From the NCBI GenBank assembly GCA_020850615.1, contig JADZEI010000022.1:1-64000 (forward strand): a stretch of DNA of 64,000 bases, in the 5' to 3' direction. The stretch comes from Dehalococcoidia bacterium. GTDB taxonomy: Bacteria; Chloroflexota; Dehalococcoidia; Tepidiformales; Tepidiformaceae. Below, piece by piece: positions 27,256-35,478 of this stretch. The position numbers and the translations under genes were made by a program. The notes beneath the pieces were generated by a model, which was given only the letters and a program-made list of their open reading frames with translations, was not told the origin of the DNA and did not search any database. Each line of letters starts with the position of its first letter. The first letter of the stretch is position 1.

Positions 27256-28428
27256 TCAGGGGCGTGCGGCCGCGGGCGCGTGCTCGCGGAGGTGGACGAG
27301 GAGCTGGACGGCGACCTCCGAGTGGAGCTGGCGCCCGCGCGGGGAAAGCCGGGCCCGCGGCCCGGCATCGAGGACGCCCGCCTCGCGGAAGCGCGCGATG
27401 ACCGGGCCGGCGGCCGCCTCGAGCGGCGTGCCGAAGCGCGCTTTGAAGTCGCCGGGGTCGAAGCCTTCGATGAGGCGGAGGCGCAGCGCGAGCCAGTCGG
27501 ACATCGCGGTTATGTCGTCGGGGCGGTAGTGCGCGGCCACGGCACCGCGGCCCGCTTCGAGGGCTTCGATGTAGGTGCGCGGGTGGGCGATGTCCTCGTA
27601 GCGGACGCCATCGACGTAGCCGTGCGCGCCGGCACCAAGCCCGAGGTACTCGCCGTCGGTCCAGTAGGTGCGGTTGTGGCGGGACTCGTGGCCGGGCCGG
27701 GCCCAGTTCGAAAGCTCGTACTGGCGGTAGCCGGCGGCTTCGAGCAGGTCGCCGGCCCGCTCGTACATGTCGGCGACGAGGTCGCCATCGGCGGGCGTGA
27801 CCTCGCCGCGCTCGACGCGGGCGGCGAGGGGGGTGCCCTCCTCGATGGTGAGGGCGTAGCAGGAGATGTGGTCCGGCGCGGCCGCGACCGCACGGCGAAG
27901 GTTCGCCTCCCAGCCGGCGAAGGACTGGCCGGGCAGGCCGTAGATCAGGTCGATGCCGACGCTTTCGAAGCCGGCGTGGCGGGCGGCGCCAACGACGGCG
28001 GCGGAAGCTTCGGGCGAGTGGAGGCGGTCGAGGAAGCGGAGCTCGTCCGCGTCGAAGCTCTGGACGCCGAAGGAGATGCGGGTGACGCCGCCGCGGCGGA
28101 GCTCGTGGAGCTGCCCGGCGCCGGTGATCCCCGGGTTCGCTTCGAGGCTGACCTCGGCACCGGCGGCCATGGCGCCGGCGGCGGCGCGGATGGCGGCAAC
28201 GATGGCGGAAATGTCCGCGGCCGGGAGCTCGTTCGGGGTGCCCCCGCCGAAGGCGATGGACCGCACTTCGCGGCCCCCGAGCAGCTCCGCCCGCTGGGCG
28301 ACTTCGCGCAGGAGGGCGGCGGTGTAGCGCTCGCGGAGAGTGTGGAGTCCCGCGTAGGCGTTGAAGTCGCAGTAGCCGCACTTCACCGTGCAGAACGGGA
28401 TGTGCACGTAGACGGCGAGCGGTTTCAC
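27256..28428 (-). CDS. hemW: Radical SAM family haem chaperone HemW
   Basis: A 390-aa cytoplasmic radical SAM protein. The 4Fe-4S motif CTVKCGYC appears at residues about 12-19 in IPFCTVKCGYCDFNAYAG, followed by GGGTPNELP and ISFGVQSFD, the signature of the HemN/HemW group. HemW members bind haem and help insert it into respiratory proteins; they lack the extended N-terminus of true coproporphyrinogen dehydrogenase HemN. The GTG at 28428 overlaps the GDPD stop in a GTGA arrangement, fixing the start. It continues the leftward operon. The C-terminal part is an HTH-like HemN_C region. Confidence 0.88.
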   Translation of the reverse strand: MKPLAVYVHIPFCTVKCGYCDFNAYAGLHTLRERYTAALLREVAQRAELLGGREVRSIAFGGGTPNELPAADISAIVAAIRAAAGAMAAGAEVSLEANPGITGAGQLHELRRGGVTRISFGVQSFDADELRFLDRLHSPEASAAVVGAARHAGFESVGIDLIYGLPGQSFAGWEANLRRAVAAAPDHISCYALTIEEGTPLAARVERGEVTPADGDLVADMYERAGDLLEAAGYRQYELSNWARPGHESRHNRTYWTDGEYLGLGAGAHGYVDGVRYEDIAHPRTYIEALEAGRGAVAAHYRPDDITAMSDWLALRLRLIEGFDPGDFKARFGTPLEAAAGPVIARFREAGVLDAGPRARLSPRGRQLHSEVAVQLLVHLREHAPAAARP

Positions 28429-29132
28429 GCCGGGAGGAGCCGCTGGCGGAGGTCGGCGACGCGGTGGGTGGTGATGCCGTCGACGCCCCATTCGGCGAGC
28501 TGGGCCGCGCGGTCGGGCTCGTCCACCGTCCAGGCGACGACCAGGAGGCCGCGCTCGTGGAGGATCTCGATGATGCGCGGGCTGAGCAGAGTGTGGCGGC
28601 AGGAGATCCCGCGCGGCTTCGTGTCGCGCTGGATGACCGAAAGGAAGAGGTCGAGCTGCGACTGGTAGCCGATCGAGTAGAAGAGGTCGACTTCCGGGGC
28701 GGCGTCGTGGAGCGAACGGAGGACGGACCAGAGTTGCGACGAGGCGACGAGGCGGTGCTGGTAGCCGGATTCGTCGATCGCCTTGCGCACGAGCCGGGCG
28801 GCCGTCATGCCGCCGTTTTTGAGGTCGAGGAAGATGTCGACGCGGCCCTCGGTCTTCTCGAGGAGCTCGGCGAGGCCGAAGGGGCGGCGGGGCGCGAGCG
28901 AGAGCTTGAGCCCTTCGAAGAGGACCGGGAGTCGGCTGAAGATGCGGTGCTCGTGGCGCGCTTCGAAGCGGCCACGATTCACGTAGAGGTCGACTTCGAG
29001 GTAGTCGGCGACTTCTTCGATGGCGGCGAGCGCCAGCACAGCGGTATTGCCCGCCTTGTGGGCGATGAGCGCCGGGGCGCCCCGGCCGGGTTCGATCAGC
29101 GGGCGCCGATCCGTCTCAACCGCGACCATCAC
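28425..29132 (-). CDS. Glycerophosphodiester phosphodiesterase family protein
   Basis: A 235-aa TIM-barrel protein of the GDPD family, which hydrolyses glycerophosphodiesters to glycerol 3-phosphate and an alcohol. Catalytic elements are AHKAGN near residue 23 (where classical enzymes have AHRG), EVDLYVN near 45 with the metal-binding Glu/Asp, HEHRIFSRLP near 62 and FLDLKNGG near 100. The HR-to-HK change in the first motif is unusual. There is no signal peptide, so it is cytoplasmic. It overlaps both the upstream Crp gene and the downstream hemW gene by 4 nt. Confidence 0.78.
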   Translation of the reverse strand: MMVAVETDRRPLIEPGRGAPALIAHKAGNTAVLALAAIEEVADYLEVDLYVNRGRFEARHEHRIFSRLPVLFEGLKLSLAPRRPFGLAELLEKTEGRVDIFLDLKNGGMTAARLVRKAIDESGYQHRLVASSQLWSVLRSLHDAAPEVDLFYSIGYQSQLDLFLSVIQRDTKPRGISCRHTLLSPRIIEILHERGLLVVAWTVDEPDRAAQLAEWGVDGITTHRVADLRQRLLPA

Positions 29133-29902
29133 CCCGTGGCGGCCGCCGCCTGCGGGTTGGCCGGGTGGCGCGGGGAGACGGGCACGTCGCCGTTCGCGAT
29201 GTCGTCGAGGAGGTCCTCATCGCCGACGTGGTAGCCATCGCCGGCGGGGGTGATGGCGCCGAGGGTGACGAAGCGGCTGAGGAGCGCGGTCACGGTTTCG
29301 CGGCTGGTGCCGATGGTCTGGGCGAGCTCCTGGTGGGTGAGGCCGAGCTCGATGAAGCCGTTCTCCTGGCGGTTCAGCAGCGTATCGGCGAGCCGGGCCG
29401 AGACCGGCTTGGAGACGATGTTCATGAAGGTGCGCTGCATGCCGACCAGGCGGCGGGCCATGAGCTCGGCCATGGCGAAGCCGAGCCGCGGCGACGAGTG
29501 CAGCAGGTGGCTGAAGTCCTCCCAGGAGATGCTGGCCGCGACCGTTTCGTCGATGGCCTGGGCGCAGGCGATCCGTTCGCCGTCTTCGACGATGGCCATG
29601 TCACCGACGACGCCGCCCTTGCCGACGACATCGAGGATGATCTCCTTCCCGTTTTCGGCGACCTGGTAGATCTTGATGCGGCCCTTGAGGATCAGGAAGA
29701 CGCGCTCCGCGGGGTCGCCGGCCTGGAAGAGGACCTGGCGCGGTTTGAAGCGGCGCTCGGTAAGCAGCGGGATGAGCCGTTCGAGCTCCTCATCGCTGAG
29801 GACGTTCATCATCTTGCTGAGCTGGCGCAGGTACCACGCGATCGAACGCTGCAGGGTGTTGTGGCCGCGGTTCGTAGGGCGAGCGGGGGTCTCGGCGGTC
29901 AT
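29129..29902 (-). CDS. Crp/Fnr-family transcriptional regulator
   Basis: A 257-aa regulator with an N-terminal cyclic-nucleotide-binding-like domain (about residues 45-150; FKPRQVLFQAGDPAERVFLI, GKEIILDVVGKGGVVGDMAI) and a C-terminal HTH (residues about 185-235; ELGLTHQELAQTIGTSRETV is the recognition region). No cysteine cluster for Fe-S binding is seen, so it is not a classical Fnr; it may bind cAMP or another effector. It overlaps the SirB1-like gene by 4 nt and the GDPD gene by 4 nt. Targets are unknown. Confidence 0.85.
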   Translation of the reverse strand: MTAETPARPTNRGHNTLQRSIAWYLRQLSKMMNVLSDEELERLIPLLTERRFKPRQVLFQAGDPAERVFLILKGRIKIYQVAENGKEIILDVVGKGGVVGDMAIVEDGERIACAQAIDETVAASISWEDFSHLLHSSPRLGFAMAELMARRLVGMQRTFMNIVSKPVSARLADTLLNRQENGFIELGLTHQELAQTIGTSRETVTALLSRFVTLGAITPAGDGYHVGDEDLLDDIANGDVPVSPRHPANPQAAAATG

Positions 29903-30735
29903 TCCTCATCCTCATTGCCACCGTAGCGGAGGCGAAGTTCGTCCAGGAGGCGGAGTGCGCCCGCGCTCACGGCCTGGGGGCCGTTGGCGCCGACGTACCG
30001 TTCAAGGTCGGCGAGGGCGCTCGTGTGGCTGCCCAGCCGATAATGCAGCATGCCACGTTCGCCGACGAGTTGGGCGTTCCACGGCTCGATCGCGAGCTGG
30101 AGCTCGACCACGGCGAGCCAGCGGTCGAGGTCGCGGCGTTCGCGGAAGATGACGTGCAGGTTGCCGAGCATGCGCTGGAGCACCTGCCGCCGGGTGACGG
30201 CGGAGAGGTAGGTCTCCGGCGCCGCGGGCAGGGCGACGCCACGGAGGCGGGTCACCAGGTCGCCGGCTTCGAGGCGGGCGCCGCGGTTGAACGGGTCGAT
30301 GAAGATCGCGTCTTCCGGCGGGCCGCAGCGGACCAGGAAGTGGCCCGGGTAGCCGACGCCGTCGGCGCGAAGTCCCACCCGCTGCGCCACCTCCATGTAC
30401 ACCAGCGAGAGCGAGATCGGGATGCCGGTGCGGCGGGCGATCACGCGGTCGAGGTAGCTGTTCTCGGGGTCGCCGTACTCCTGGACGTTGCCATGGTAGC
30501 CGGCTTCTTCGAAGAGCTCGTGGTTGATCGCGTCGATCAGTTCCCAGGTGCTCGAACCGCCGCCGAGGCGCTCCACCACCGCGTCGGCGATGAGGTCGAG
30601 CTCGCGCGCAGACGCGTGCGGATCCACCGCGGCGCCGCGCAGCCGGCTGATGACCATCGCCGCGCCGAACAGGTCGACGTTCGTATCGGGCCCGGCCGTG
30701 CACGCGGCGAATTCGGTGACGAGTGAACGATCCAC
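29899..30735 (-). CDS. SirB1/YchA-like transglutaminase-fold protein with TPR-like C-terminus
   Basis: A 278-aa cytoplasmic protein resembling SirB1. The region ELIDAINHELFEEAGYHGN and YMEVAQRVGLRADGVGYPGHFLVRC contains the transglutaminase-like fold of that family, though the catalytic Cys/His/Asp triad is incomplete. The C-terminal 100 residues have a TPR-like repeat (WLAVVELQLAIEPWNAQLVG, RLGSHTSALADLERYV). Function is unknown. GTG at 30735 is chosen because it aligns with the start of homologues and has TATACT 7 nt upstream; a GTG at 30792 gives a 19-residue extension. First gene of the leftward run with crp, GDPD and hemW. Confidence 0.68.
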   Translation of the reverse strand: MDRSLVTEFAACTAGPDTNVDLFGAAMVISRLRGAAVDPHASARELDLIADAVVERLGGGSSTWELIDAINHELFEEAGYHGNVQEYGDPENSYLDRVIARRTGIPISLSLVYMEVAQRVGLRADGVGYPGHFLVRCGPPEDAIFIDPFNRGARLEAGDLVTRLRGVALPAAPETYLSAVTRRQVLQRMLGNLHVIFRERRDLDRWLAVVELQLAIEPWNAQLVGERGMLHYRLGSHTSALADLERYVGANGPQAVSAGALRLLDELRLRYGGNEDEE

Positions 30736-30742
30736 TGCAACC

Positions 30743-30748
30743 AGTATA
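30743..30748 (-). promoter_or_regulatory. Candidate -10 element (TATACT) for leaderless start of the SirB1-like gene
   Basis: On the minus strand TATACT is followed by 7 nt and the GTG at 30735. No Shine-Dalgarno sequence precedes that GTG. A close -35 match is not evident at 17-18 nt. Confidence 0.45.
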
Positions 30749-30823
30749 CGAGCGCGGGCAACGATTCCGTCAGGATCGCTGTACGAAGGCACCCTTACGA
30801 ATCAGGGAAATGCAGCGCCGAGA

Positions 30824-31585
30824 TCAGGGAAGTTCGAGGCCGTGGCGTTCGAGCAGATCCGCGTCCTGGAGCAGCTCCTGGGTCGGGCCGTCGGCGACGA
30901 TCTCGCCGCCATCCATGATCACCGTCCTCGGAAAGACATCGCGGACGAGGCGCATGTCGTGGGTGCTGACGATCATCGTCTGCGGGAGCTCGAGGAGCAG
31001 GTTGATGAGCTCGCGGCGGCCGCGCGGGTCGAGCCCGGCGGAGGGTTCGTCGAGGACGAGGATGCTCGGGTCCATGGAGAGGACGGTGGCGAGCGCGGCG
31101 CGCTTGCGCTGGCCGAGGGACATGTGGTGCGGGAGGCGCTTTTCGAACCCGGCGAGGCCCACGGCTTCGAGCGCGCGGCGGACGCGGTCGTCGATCTCGG
31201 CGGCGGGGATGCCCATGTGGAGCGGCCCGAAGGCGACGTCGTCGTAGACGGTGGGGCTGAAGAGCTGGTCGTCGGGGTCCTGGAAGACGAGGCCGACGGC
31301 GGCGCGGATGCGGCCGGCGTTCTTGCGCTCGACGGCGAGGCCACCCACGCGCACGGTGCCGCGGGCGGGGAAGTGGATCCCGTTGAGGTGGAGCATGAAC
31401 GTGCTCTTGCCGGCGCCGTTGGGGCCGATCAGGGCGAGCTTCTCGCCGGCGTGGACGCGCAGGTTGATGCCCTTGAGTGCCTGGAAGCCATCCGGGTAGG
31501 CGAAGTGCAGCCCCTCGATTTCGAGCAGCGGGGCACCGGGGGTAGCGGCTGCGGCGGTCTCGGGGCGGGACGAGAGCATGGTCAT
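30824..31585 (-). CDS. cbiO: ECF transporter ATPase for cobalt/nickel uptake (CbiO-like)
   Basis: A 253-aa cytoplasmic ATP-binding subunit. Walker A IGPNGAGKST is near residue 52, the Q-loop FQDPDDQLFSPTVYDDVAFGP is typical of energy-coupling factor ATPases, the signature is MSLGQRKRAALA and the Walker B motif ILVLDEPSAGLD. The ATG at 31585 overlaps the cbiQ stop in an ATGA arrangement. It is the last gene of the cbiM-N'-Q-O operon and powers metal ion uptake. Confidence 0.9.
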   Translation of the reverse strand: MTMLSSRPETAAAATPGAPLLEIEGLHFAYPDGFQALKGINLRVHAGEKLALIGPNGAGKSTFMLHLNGIHFPARGTVRVGGLAVERKNAGRIRAAVGLVFQDPDDQLFSPTVYDDVAFGPLHMGIPAAEIDDRVRRALEAVGLAGFEKRLPHHMSLGQRKRAALATVLSMDPSILVLDEPSAGLDPRGRRELINLLLELPQTMIVSTHDMRLVRDVFPRTVIMDGGEIVADGPTQELLQDADLLERHGLELP

Positions 31586-32376
31586 GCGTGGGGCATCCAG
31601 GCGTGGGCGGCGAGCTCGAAGCTCACCAGCGTGGCGGCGACGGCGAACAGGGTAGCCCATTCGGCGCGAAGCATGGGGCGCACGCGGTGGCTGACGAGCT
31701 GGCCGGTGTAGCCGCGCGCCTGCATCGCGAGGTAGATGCGCTCGCTGCGTTCGTAGGAGCGGATGAAGAGCGAGCCGACCATGTGGCCGACGACCTTGGC
31801 GCGCCAGGCGGTGGAGACGCGCTTCGCCCCCGGGAGCTCGGCGGACCGCGCCTGCCGGGCGCGCATCATGCGCTGGGCTTCGCCGGTGAGGACCGCGAGG
31901 TAGCGGTACATCAGGGAGATAACGGCGACCATCAGCTTCGGCAGGCGGAGCCGTTCGAGGCCGTGGACGAGGTCGTGGAAGGTGGTGGAGAAGACGAGGA
32001 GCGTGGCCGCCTGCACGCTGACCCAGCTCTTGAGCATGATGGTCGCGACGAGGCGGACGCCTTCCCAGCTCGCCGTGAGCGAGAACAGCCCGAAGTCGAC
32101 CGTGCCGATGGGGTCGCCCTCGCGGGTGAAGACGAGGGGGAGGGCCGCGAAGACAAACGGCAGGGCCACGAACGAGCCGCGCACCATGCGGACGGGTCCG
32201 AGCCGCGCGAGGAAGGACACGCCCACGAGCGCGGACCATGCGATCCCCAGGGCGAGGAACGATTCGCGCGGCAGCAGGCTCACCGAGAGGATGAAGCCCA
32301 CCACCAGGATGAACTTCAGCCGTGCGTCGGCCCGGTGCACCGGGCTCTCGCGGTGGACGTAGCGGTCGAGGTTCAG
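31582..32376 (-). CDS. cbiQ: ECF transporter transmembrane T-component (CbiQ-like)
   Basis: A 264-aa membrane protein with about five transmembrane segments. The N-terminal NLDRYVHRESPVHRADARLK is the typical CbiQ start and the coupling helices carry the AMQARGYTG motif (A-R-G family signature) and ARQARSAELPGA. No ATG, GTG or TTG lies just before the domain start; the best start is a CTG at 32376 that overlaps the previous stop in a CTGA arrangement and has GAGGG 6 nt upstream. A longer start further upstream would add an unsupported extension. It couples CbiO to the substrate-binding CbiM. Confidence 0.8.
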   Translation of the reverse strand: MNLDRYVHRESPVHRADARLKFILVVGFILSVSLLPRESFLALGIAWSALVGVSFLARLGPVRMVRGSFVALPFVFAALPLVFTREGDPIGTVDFGLFSLTASWEGVRLVATIMLKSWVSVQAATLLVFSTTFHDLVHGLERLRLPKLMVAVISLMYRYLAVLTGEAQRMMRARQARSAELPGAKRVSTAWRAKVVGHMVGSLFIRSYERSERIYLAMQARGYTGQLVSHRVRPMLRAEWATLFAVAATLVSFELAAHAWMPHA

Positions 32377-32738
32377 GACGCCCTCGCGCCCTTGCGCGTC
32401 TGTTGGAGCAGGAACCCGAGGACGAGGATGACCGCGAAGACGATCGCCACGCCGACCAGGCCGGAGAGCACGACGCTCACCCACTCGTTATCGACGCCGG
32501 GGATGCTGTAGTCGGGGAGGATTTCGTAGCCGGAGTCCTGGCCCTCTTGGGCGAAGCCCTTGTCCTCCGAGACTCGGTCGAGGCCGTCCGGGTCTTCGGA
32601 GGCGGCCGGGGCGAGGATGACTACGCAGGCGGCCGCGATGACGAGCCCGATGATGGCCCAGCGGTAGCGGCGGAACCAGCTGCCGCCATCGGTGGGCGTG
32701 CGGGGAGCGCGGGGGGCCGTGTTGGAAGCAGCGGGCAT
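32373..32738 (-). CDS. PDGLE-domain (CbiN-like) component of the cobalt/nickel transporter
   Basis: A 121-aa membrane protein with two hydrophobic segments (about residues 26-45 and 86-110) and the PDGLDRVSEDKGF segment near 50, the PDGLE motif found in the accessory subunits or C-terminal halves of nickel/cobalt CbiM systems. It corresponds to CbiN in position and size. It begins one base before the end of the cbiM gene reading frame gap (2 nt apart) and ends inside the cbiQ start. The segment YSIPGVDNEW between the helices is probably on the outside. Confidence 0.78.
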   Translation of the reverse strand: MPAASNTAPRAPRTPTDGGSWFRRYRWAIIGLVIAAACVVILAPAASEDPDGLDRVSEDKGFAQEGQDSGYEILPDYSIPGVDNEWVSVVLSGLVGVAIVFAVILVLGFLLQQTRKGARAS

Positions 32739-32739
32739 C

Positions 32740-33414
32740 TCAGGCCTCCATCGGGCGCGCGTCGCGCAGCTGGAAGAGGTCGGCGCGGCTGGCGGCGATG
32801 AAGCTGAGCGCGGCGACGGTGATCACGGCCTCGCCGATGCCGATGATGGCGTGCCAGCCGGCCATGGCCGCGAGCGAGGTCGCGAGGTCGGTCGTGTCGG
32901 AAGCGGCGAGCTGGACGGCGGTGAGGATGGCCGCGGCGAAGACGGACGTCCAGGCAGCGATGGGCGCGGCGACCAGGCGGCGCTTCTCTTCGCCGCCGAG
33001 CACGACGCAGAGCGTGCGGTAGAGCCAGTAGCCGCCGAAGGTGCCGATGATGCCCATGTTGAAGATGTTCGCGCCGAGGACGAGGAGGCCGCCGTCCTGG
33101 AAGATGAGCGCCTGCACGGAGATGACGCAGGCCATCACGATCGTGCCGGCCCAGGGGCCGAGGAGCACCGCCGCGAGGACGCCACCGAGCAGGTGGCCGG
33201 AGGTGCCACCGGGAATCTGGAAGTTGAACATCTGGGCGGCAAAGATGAAGGCCGCCATCACGCCCATGAGGGGCACAGCGCGCTCATCGAGCTCCTTGCC
33301 GGCGCGCTGGAGCGAGACGGCAAGGGCGGCGCCGGTGATGACCCAGAACCCGAGCGCGATCGGCGTGGAGAAGAAGCCATCGGGCGCATGCAACAGGAAT
33401 TGCGGAAACGGCAT
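32740..33414 (-). CDS. cbiM: ECF transporter substrate-binding component CbiM (cobalt/nickel)
   Basis: A 224-aa membrane protein with about seven hydrophobic segments. The family N-terminus is MPFPQFLLHAPDGFFSTPI: the conserved His and the D/E-G-F element of CbiM/NikM are present, although the first residues differ from the usual M-H-(I/M) start in which the N-terminal His binds the metal. FNFQIPGGTSGHLLGGVLAA is the second diagnostic motif. First gene of the four-gene operon; GGAGG lies before the ATG. Whether the ion is Co2+ or Ni2+ cannot be decided here; no cobalamin genes are in the window. Confidence 0.86.
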   Translation of the reverse strand: MPFPQFLLHAPDGFFSTPIALGFWVITGAALAVSLQRAGKELDERAVPLMGVMAAFIFAAQMFNFQIPGGTSGHLLGGVLAAVLLGPWAGTIVMACVISVQALIFQDGGLLVLGANIFNMGIIGTFGGYWLYRTLCVVLGGEEKRRLVAAPIAAWTSVFAAAILTAVQLAASDTTDLATSLAAMAGWHAIIGIGEAVITVAALSFIAASRADLFQLRDARPMEA

Positions 33415-33462
33415 GGCGAAGAACCTCCGGGACAGCTCGCAACGGCAAGCTTAGTGTCTAAA

Positions 33463-33476
33463 TGCAAAGAGTTGCA
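33463..33476. promoter_or_regulatory. Palindrome TGCAA-agag-TTGCA upstream of the metal transporter operon
   Basis: A 5-4-5 inverted repeat lies about 50 nt upstream of cbiM and 95 nt upstream of the divergent hydrolase gene. Read leftward it overlaps a possible TTGCAA -35 and spacer, so a bound regulator could block cbiM transcription. The regulator is not known; it does not match NikR or Fur consensus closely. Confidence 0.4.
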
Positions 33477-33558
33477 ATTGAGACAGGTCGCAACGCGCAC
33501 CCGGGCTTCACGCTCTCCTGACAGCGCGTGGCAGTTTCCGCGGGGGCGCGGCAACCCG

Positions 33559-33564
33559 TATCGT
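33559..33564 (+). promoter_or_regulatory. Candidate -10 element (TATCGT) for leaderless start of the MBL hydrolase
   Basis: TATCGT lies 7 nt before the ATG at 33572 with no ribosome binding site between them. A weak TTTCCG lies 18 nt upstream of it. Confidence 0.35.
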
Positions 33565-33571
33565 TCAGTCC

Positions 33572-34432
33572 ATGTATCCACCCGCCCGTTACCGCCTGGG
33601 TGACTTCGACATCGCGGTCATCTCCGATGGCTACATCAAGCTCGATGGGGGCGCCGTCTTCGGGCTGGTGCCGCGGGTGCTGTGGGAGCCGGTCATCGGC
33701 AAGGACCACATCGATGATCAGCACCGCATCTCGCTGGGGCTGAACTGCCTGGTGGTGCGCCGCGGGAGCGACGTCCTGCTGATCGAAACGGGCATGGGCT
33801 CGAAGCTCACGGGTTCGATGCGCGAGAAGGTGTTCCCGGGTGACTACGGCTACCTGCTCGAGAACCTCGCGGCATTGGGGCTGCGGCCGGAGGACGTGAC
33901 GGCGGTCGCGAACACGCACCTGCACGCCGACCATTGCGGCTGGAACACGGTGCGGAAGGGCGACAACGTGGTCCCGTCGTTCCCGAACGCGCGCTACTTC
34001 GTTCAGGCGGGCGAATACGCGGCGGCGACGCACCCCAACGACCGGACGCGCGCGACCTACCTCGCGGAGAACTTCGCGCCGCTGGAGGCGAGCGGCCAGC
34101 TGGAGCTCGTCTCGGGCGAACAGGAGATCGTGCCGGGTGTGCACTTCCTGCCGACGCCGGGACACACCGCCGACCACGCCTCGCTCGTGCTGTCGTCGGG
34201 CGGCGAGACGGCGATTTACCTCGGCGACGTGGCCCACCACGAGGTGCAGGTCGAGCGGCCGGCGTGGGTGGCGGCGTTCGACATCCTGCCGGTGATCAGC
34301 CTCGAAACGAAGAAGGCGCTGGCCGAGCGCGCCGTACGCGAACGGGCACTGCTGTTCTGCGTGCACAACGCGTTCCCCGGCGTGGGCCGGCTGGTCGAGC
34401 GCGAGGGCAAGCGGGTATTCGTGCACGAATGA
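33572..34432 (+). CDS. Metallo-beta-lactamase fold hydrolase
   Basis: A 286-aa cytoplasmic hydrolase with the metal-binding motif THLHADHCGWN (HxHxDH) near residue 114, a second His in PTPGHTADHASLVL near 195, an Asp in YLGDVAHHEVQ and a C-terminal His (CVHNAFPGVG). This matches the lactonase-like (AiiA/quinolone-lactamase) branch of the superfamily. Reaction is unknown: acyl-homoserine lactone, other lactones or esters are possible. Its ATG follows a -10-like element rather than an SD. Its stop overlaps the next start (ATGA), so the three genes 33572-36039 form an operon. Confidence 0.82.
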   Translation: MYPPARYRLGDFDIAVISDGYIKLDGGAVFGLVPRVLWEPVIGKDHIDDQHRISLGLNCLVVRRGSDVLLIETGMGSKLTGSMREKVFPGDYGYLLENLAALGLRPEDVTAVANTHLHADHCGWNTVRKGDNVVPSFPNARYFVQAGEYAAATHPNDRTRATYLAENFAPLEASGQLELVSGEQEIVPGVHFLPTPGHTADHASLVLSSGGETAIYLGDVAHHEVQVERPAWVAAFDILPVISLETKKALAERAVRERALLFCVHNAFPGVGRLVEREGKRVFVHE

Positions 34433-35475
34433 GCGAGCCACAGCTGGTCTACCACCTGGCCCTGCGCGAGCTGCACGCCGCCGCGGGCGCCACCTTCGTG
34501 GCCCACGCGGGCTGGTCGCTGCCGGCGCACTACGGTGACTTGGCGGCGGAGTACGCGGCGCTGCGGGGCGCGGCAGCGGTGTTCGACCGCTCCTATCGCA
34601 GCCGGTTCATGGTGACCGGCACGGACGCCGGCGAGCTGCTGGCGAAGGTGTTCGCCGGGCACGCGGAGGAGCTCGAAGAGGGGCGCGCGATGCGGACGGT
34701 GGCGCTCGACGCGGAGGGAACCATCGCCGATGTGGTGCTGATCGCGCGGACGGGCGGCATCGCCTACCTCGTCACGGGCGAACCGGGCCGCCGGAGCGAC
34801 ACCTTCGCCCGGCTGCGCGCGAACGCGGGCGAGGACTGGGACGTCGGCATCGAAGACCGCACGGAGACGACCTGCCTGGTCGCGCTCGCGGGGCCGGGCG
34901 CCGCCGATGCCGCGACGGAGCACCTCTCGGAGGCGCTTCAGTCGCGGCTTCCGTCGCTGCACGCGGTGACGTTCGAATTCCACGGCTTCCGCGCGCTCGC
35001 CATCCGGACGAGCGACGCGGGCGAGGATGGCTTCGAGTTCGTGCTGGCGCCGGCGGTGGCGCAGCACATCATCGAGACGCTGCGCGCGGGCGGCGTGCCG
35101 CTGGTGGGCCTGAACGCACAGGAGAACGCCCGGATCGAGACGTGCATCCCAGCCTTCGACCCCGACCTCGAGCCGGGCCTGTCGCCGGCGGAGGCGGACC
35201 TCGACGTGCTCCTCGGCATCCCCGGAGGGCGGGAGGCGCGGATCCTCGCGGCGGTGCTGCTCGAAGGGAGCTCCATCCCGGCGAAGGGCACGGCGGTGGC
35301 AATCGGCGGCGCACCCGCGGGCGAGGTCCGCTCGGCGACGTGGTCGCCGGCGCTGCAATCCGTGGTCGCGCTGGCACTGCTGGACGCGCGACAGGCGCTG
35401 CCGGGCACAAACGTTGACGCTGCCGGGATTCCCGGCACTATCGTGGCGAAACCACTCTATCGACGGAGGGCCTGA
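34429..35475 (+). CDS. Folate-binding GcvT/YgfZ-like protein
   Basis: A 348-aa protein with an aminomethyltransferase fold. AAVFDRSYRSRFMVTGTDAGELL near residue 55 is the start of the GcvT domain (T-protein family has LxxLxxxRxxxVxGxD), GFRALAIRTSDAGEDGFEFVL near 190 matches the second part, and a C-terminal beta-barrel follows with GEVRSATWSPALQSVVALAL. It lacks the other glycine-cleavage subunits as neighbours, so an Fe-S repair YgfZ-like or a stand-alone folate-dependent role is more plausible than glycine cleavage. ATG overlaps the previous stop by 4 nt. Confidence 0.72.
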   Translation: MSEPQLVYHLALRELHAAAGATFVAHAGWSLPAHYGDLAAEYAALRGAAAVFDRSYRSRFMVTGTDAGELLAKVFAGHAEELEEGRAMRTVALDAEGTIADVVLIARTGGIAYLVTGEPGRRSDTFARLRANAGEDWDVGIEDRTETTCLVALAGPGAADAATEHLSEALQSRLPSLHAVTFEFHGFRALAIRTSDAGEDGFEFVLAPAVAQHIIETLRAGGVPLVGLNAQENARIETCIPAFDPDLEPGLSPAEADLDVLLGIPGGREARILAAVLLEGSSIPAKGTAVAIGGAPAGEVRSATWSPALQSVVALALLDARQALPGTNVDAAGIPGTIVAKPLYRRRA

Positions 35476-35478
35476 CCG

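Noticed and set aside
33415..33571. Cobalamin riboswitch upstream of cbiM
   Set aside because: The gap is only 157 nt and shared with the divergent gene, and no B12-box-like sequence was seen; a palindrome is reported instead.
33572..34432. Calling the MBL hydrolase a quorum-quenching lactonase
   Set aside because: The HxHxDH motif is shared by many functions and nothing else in the operon points to acyl-homoserine lactones.
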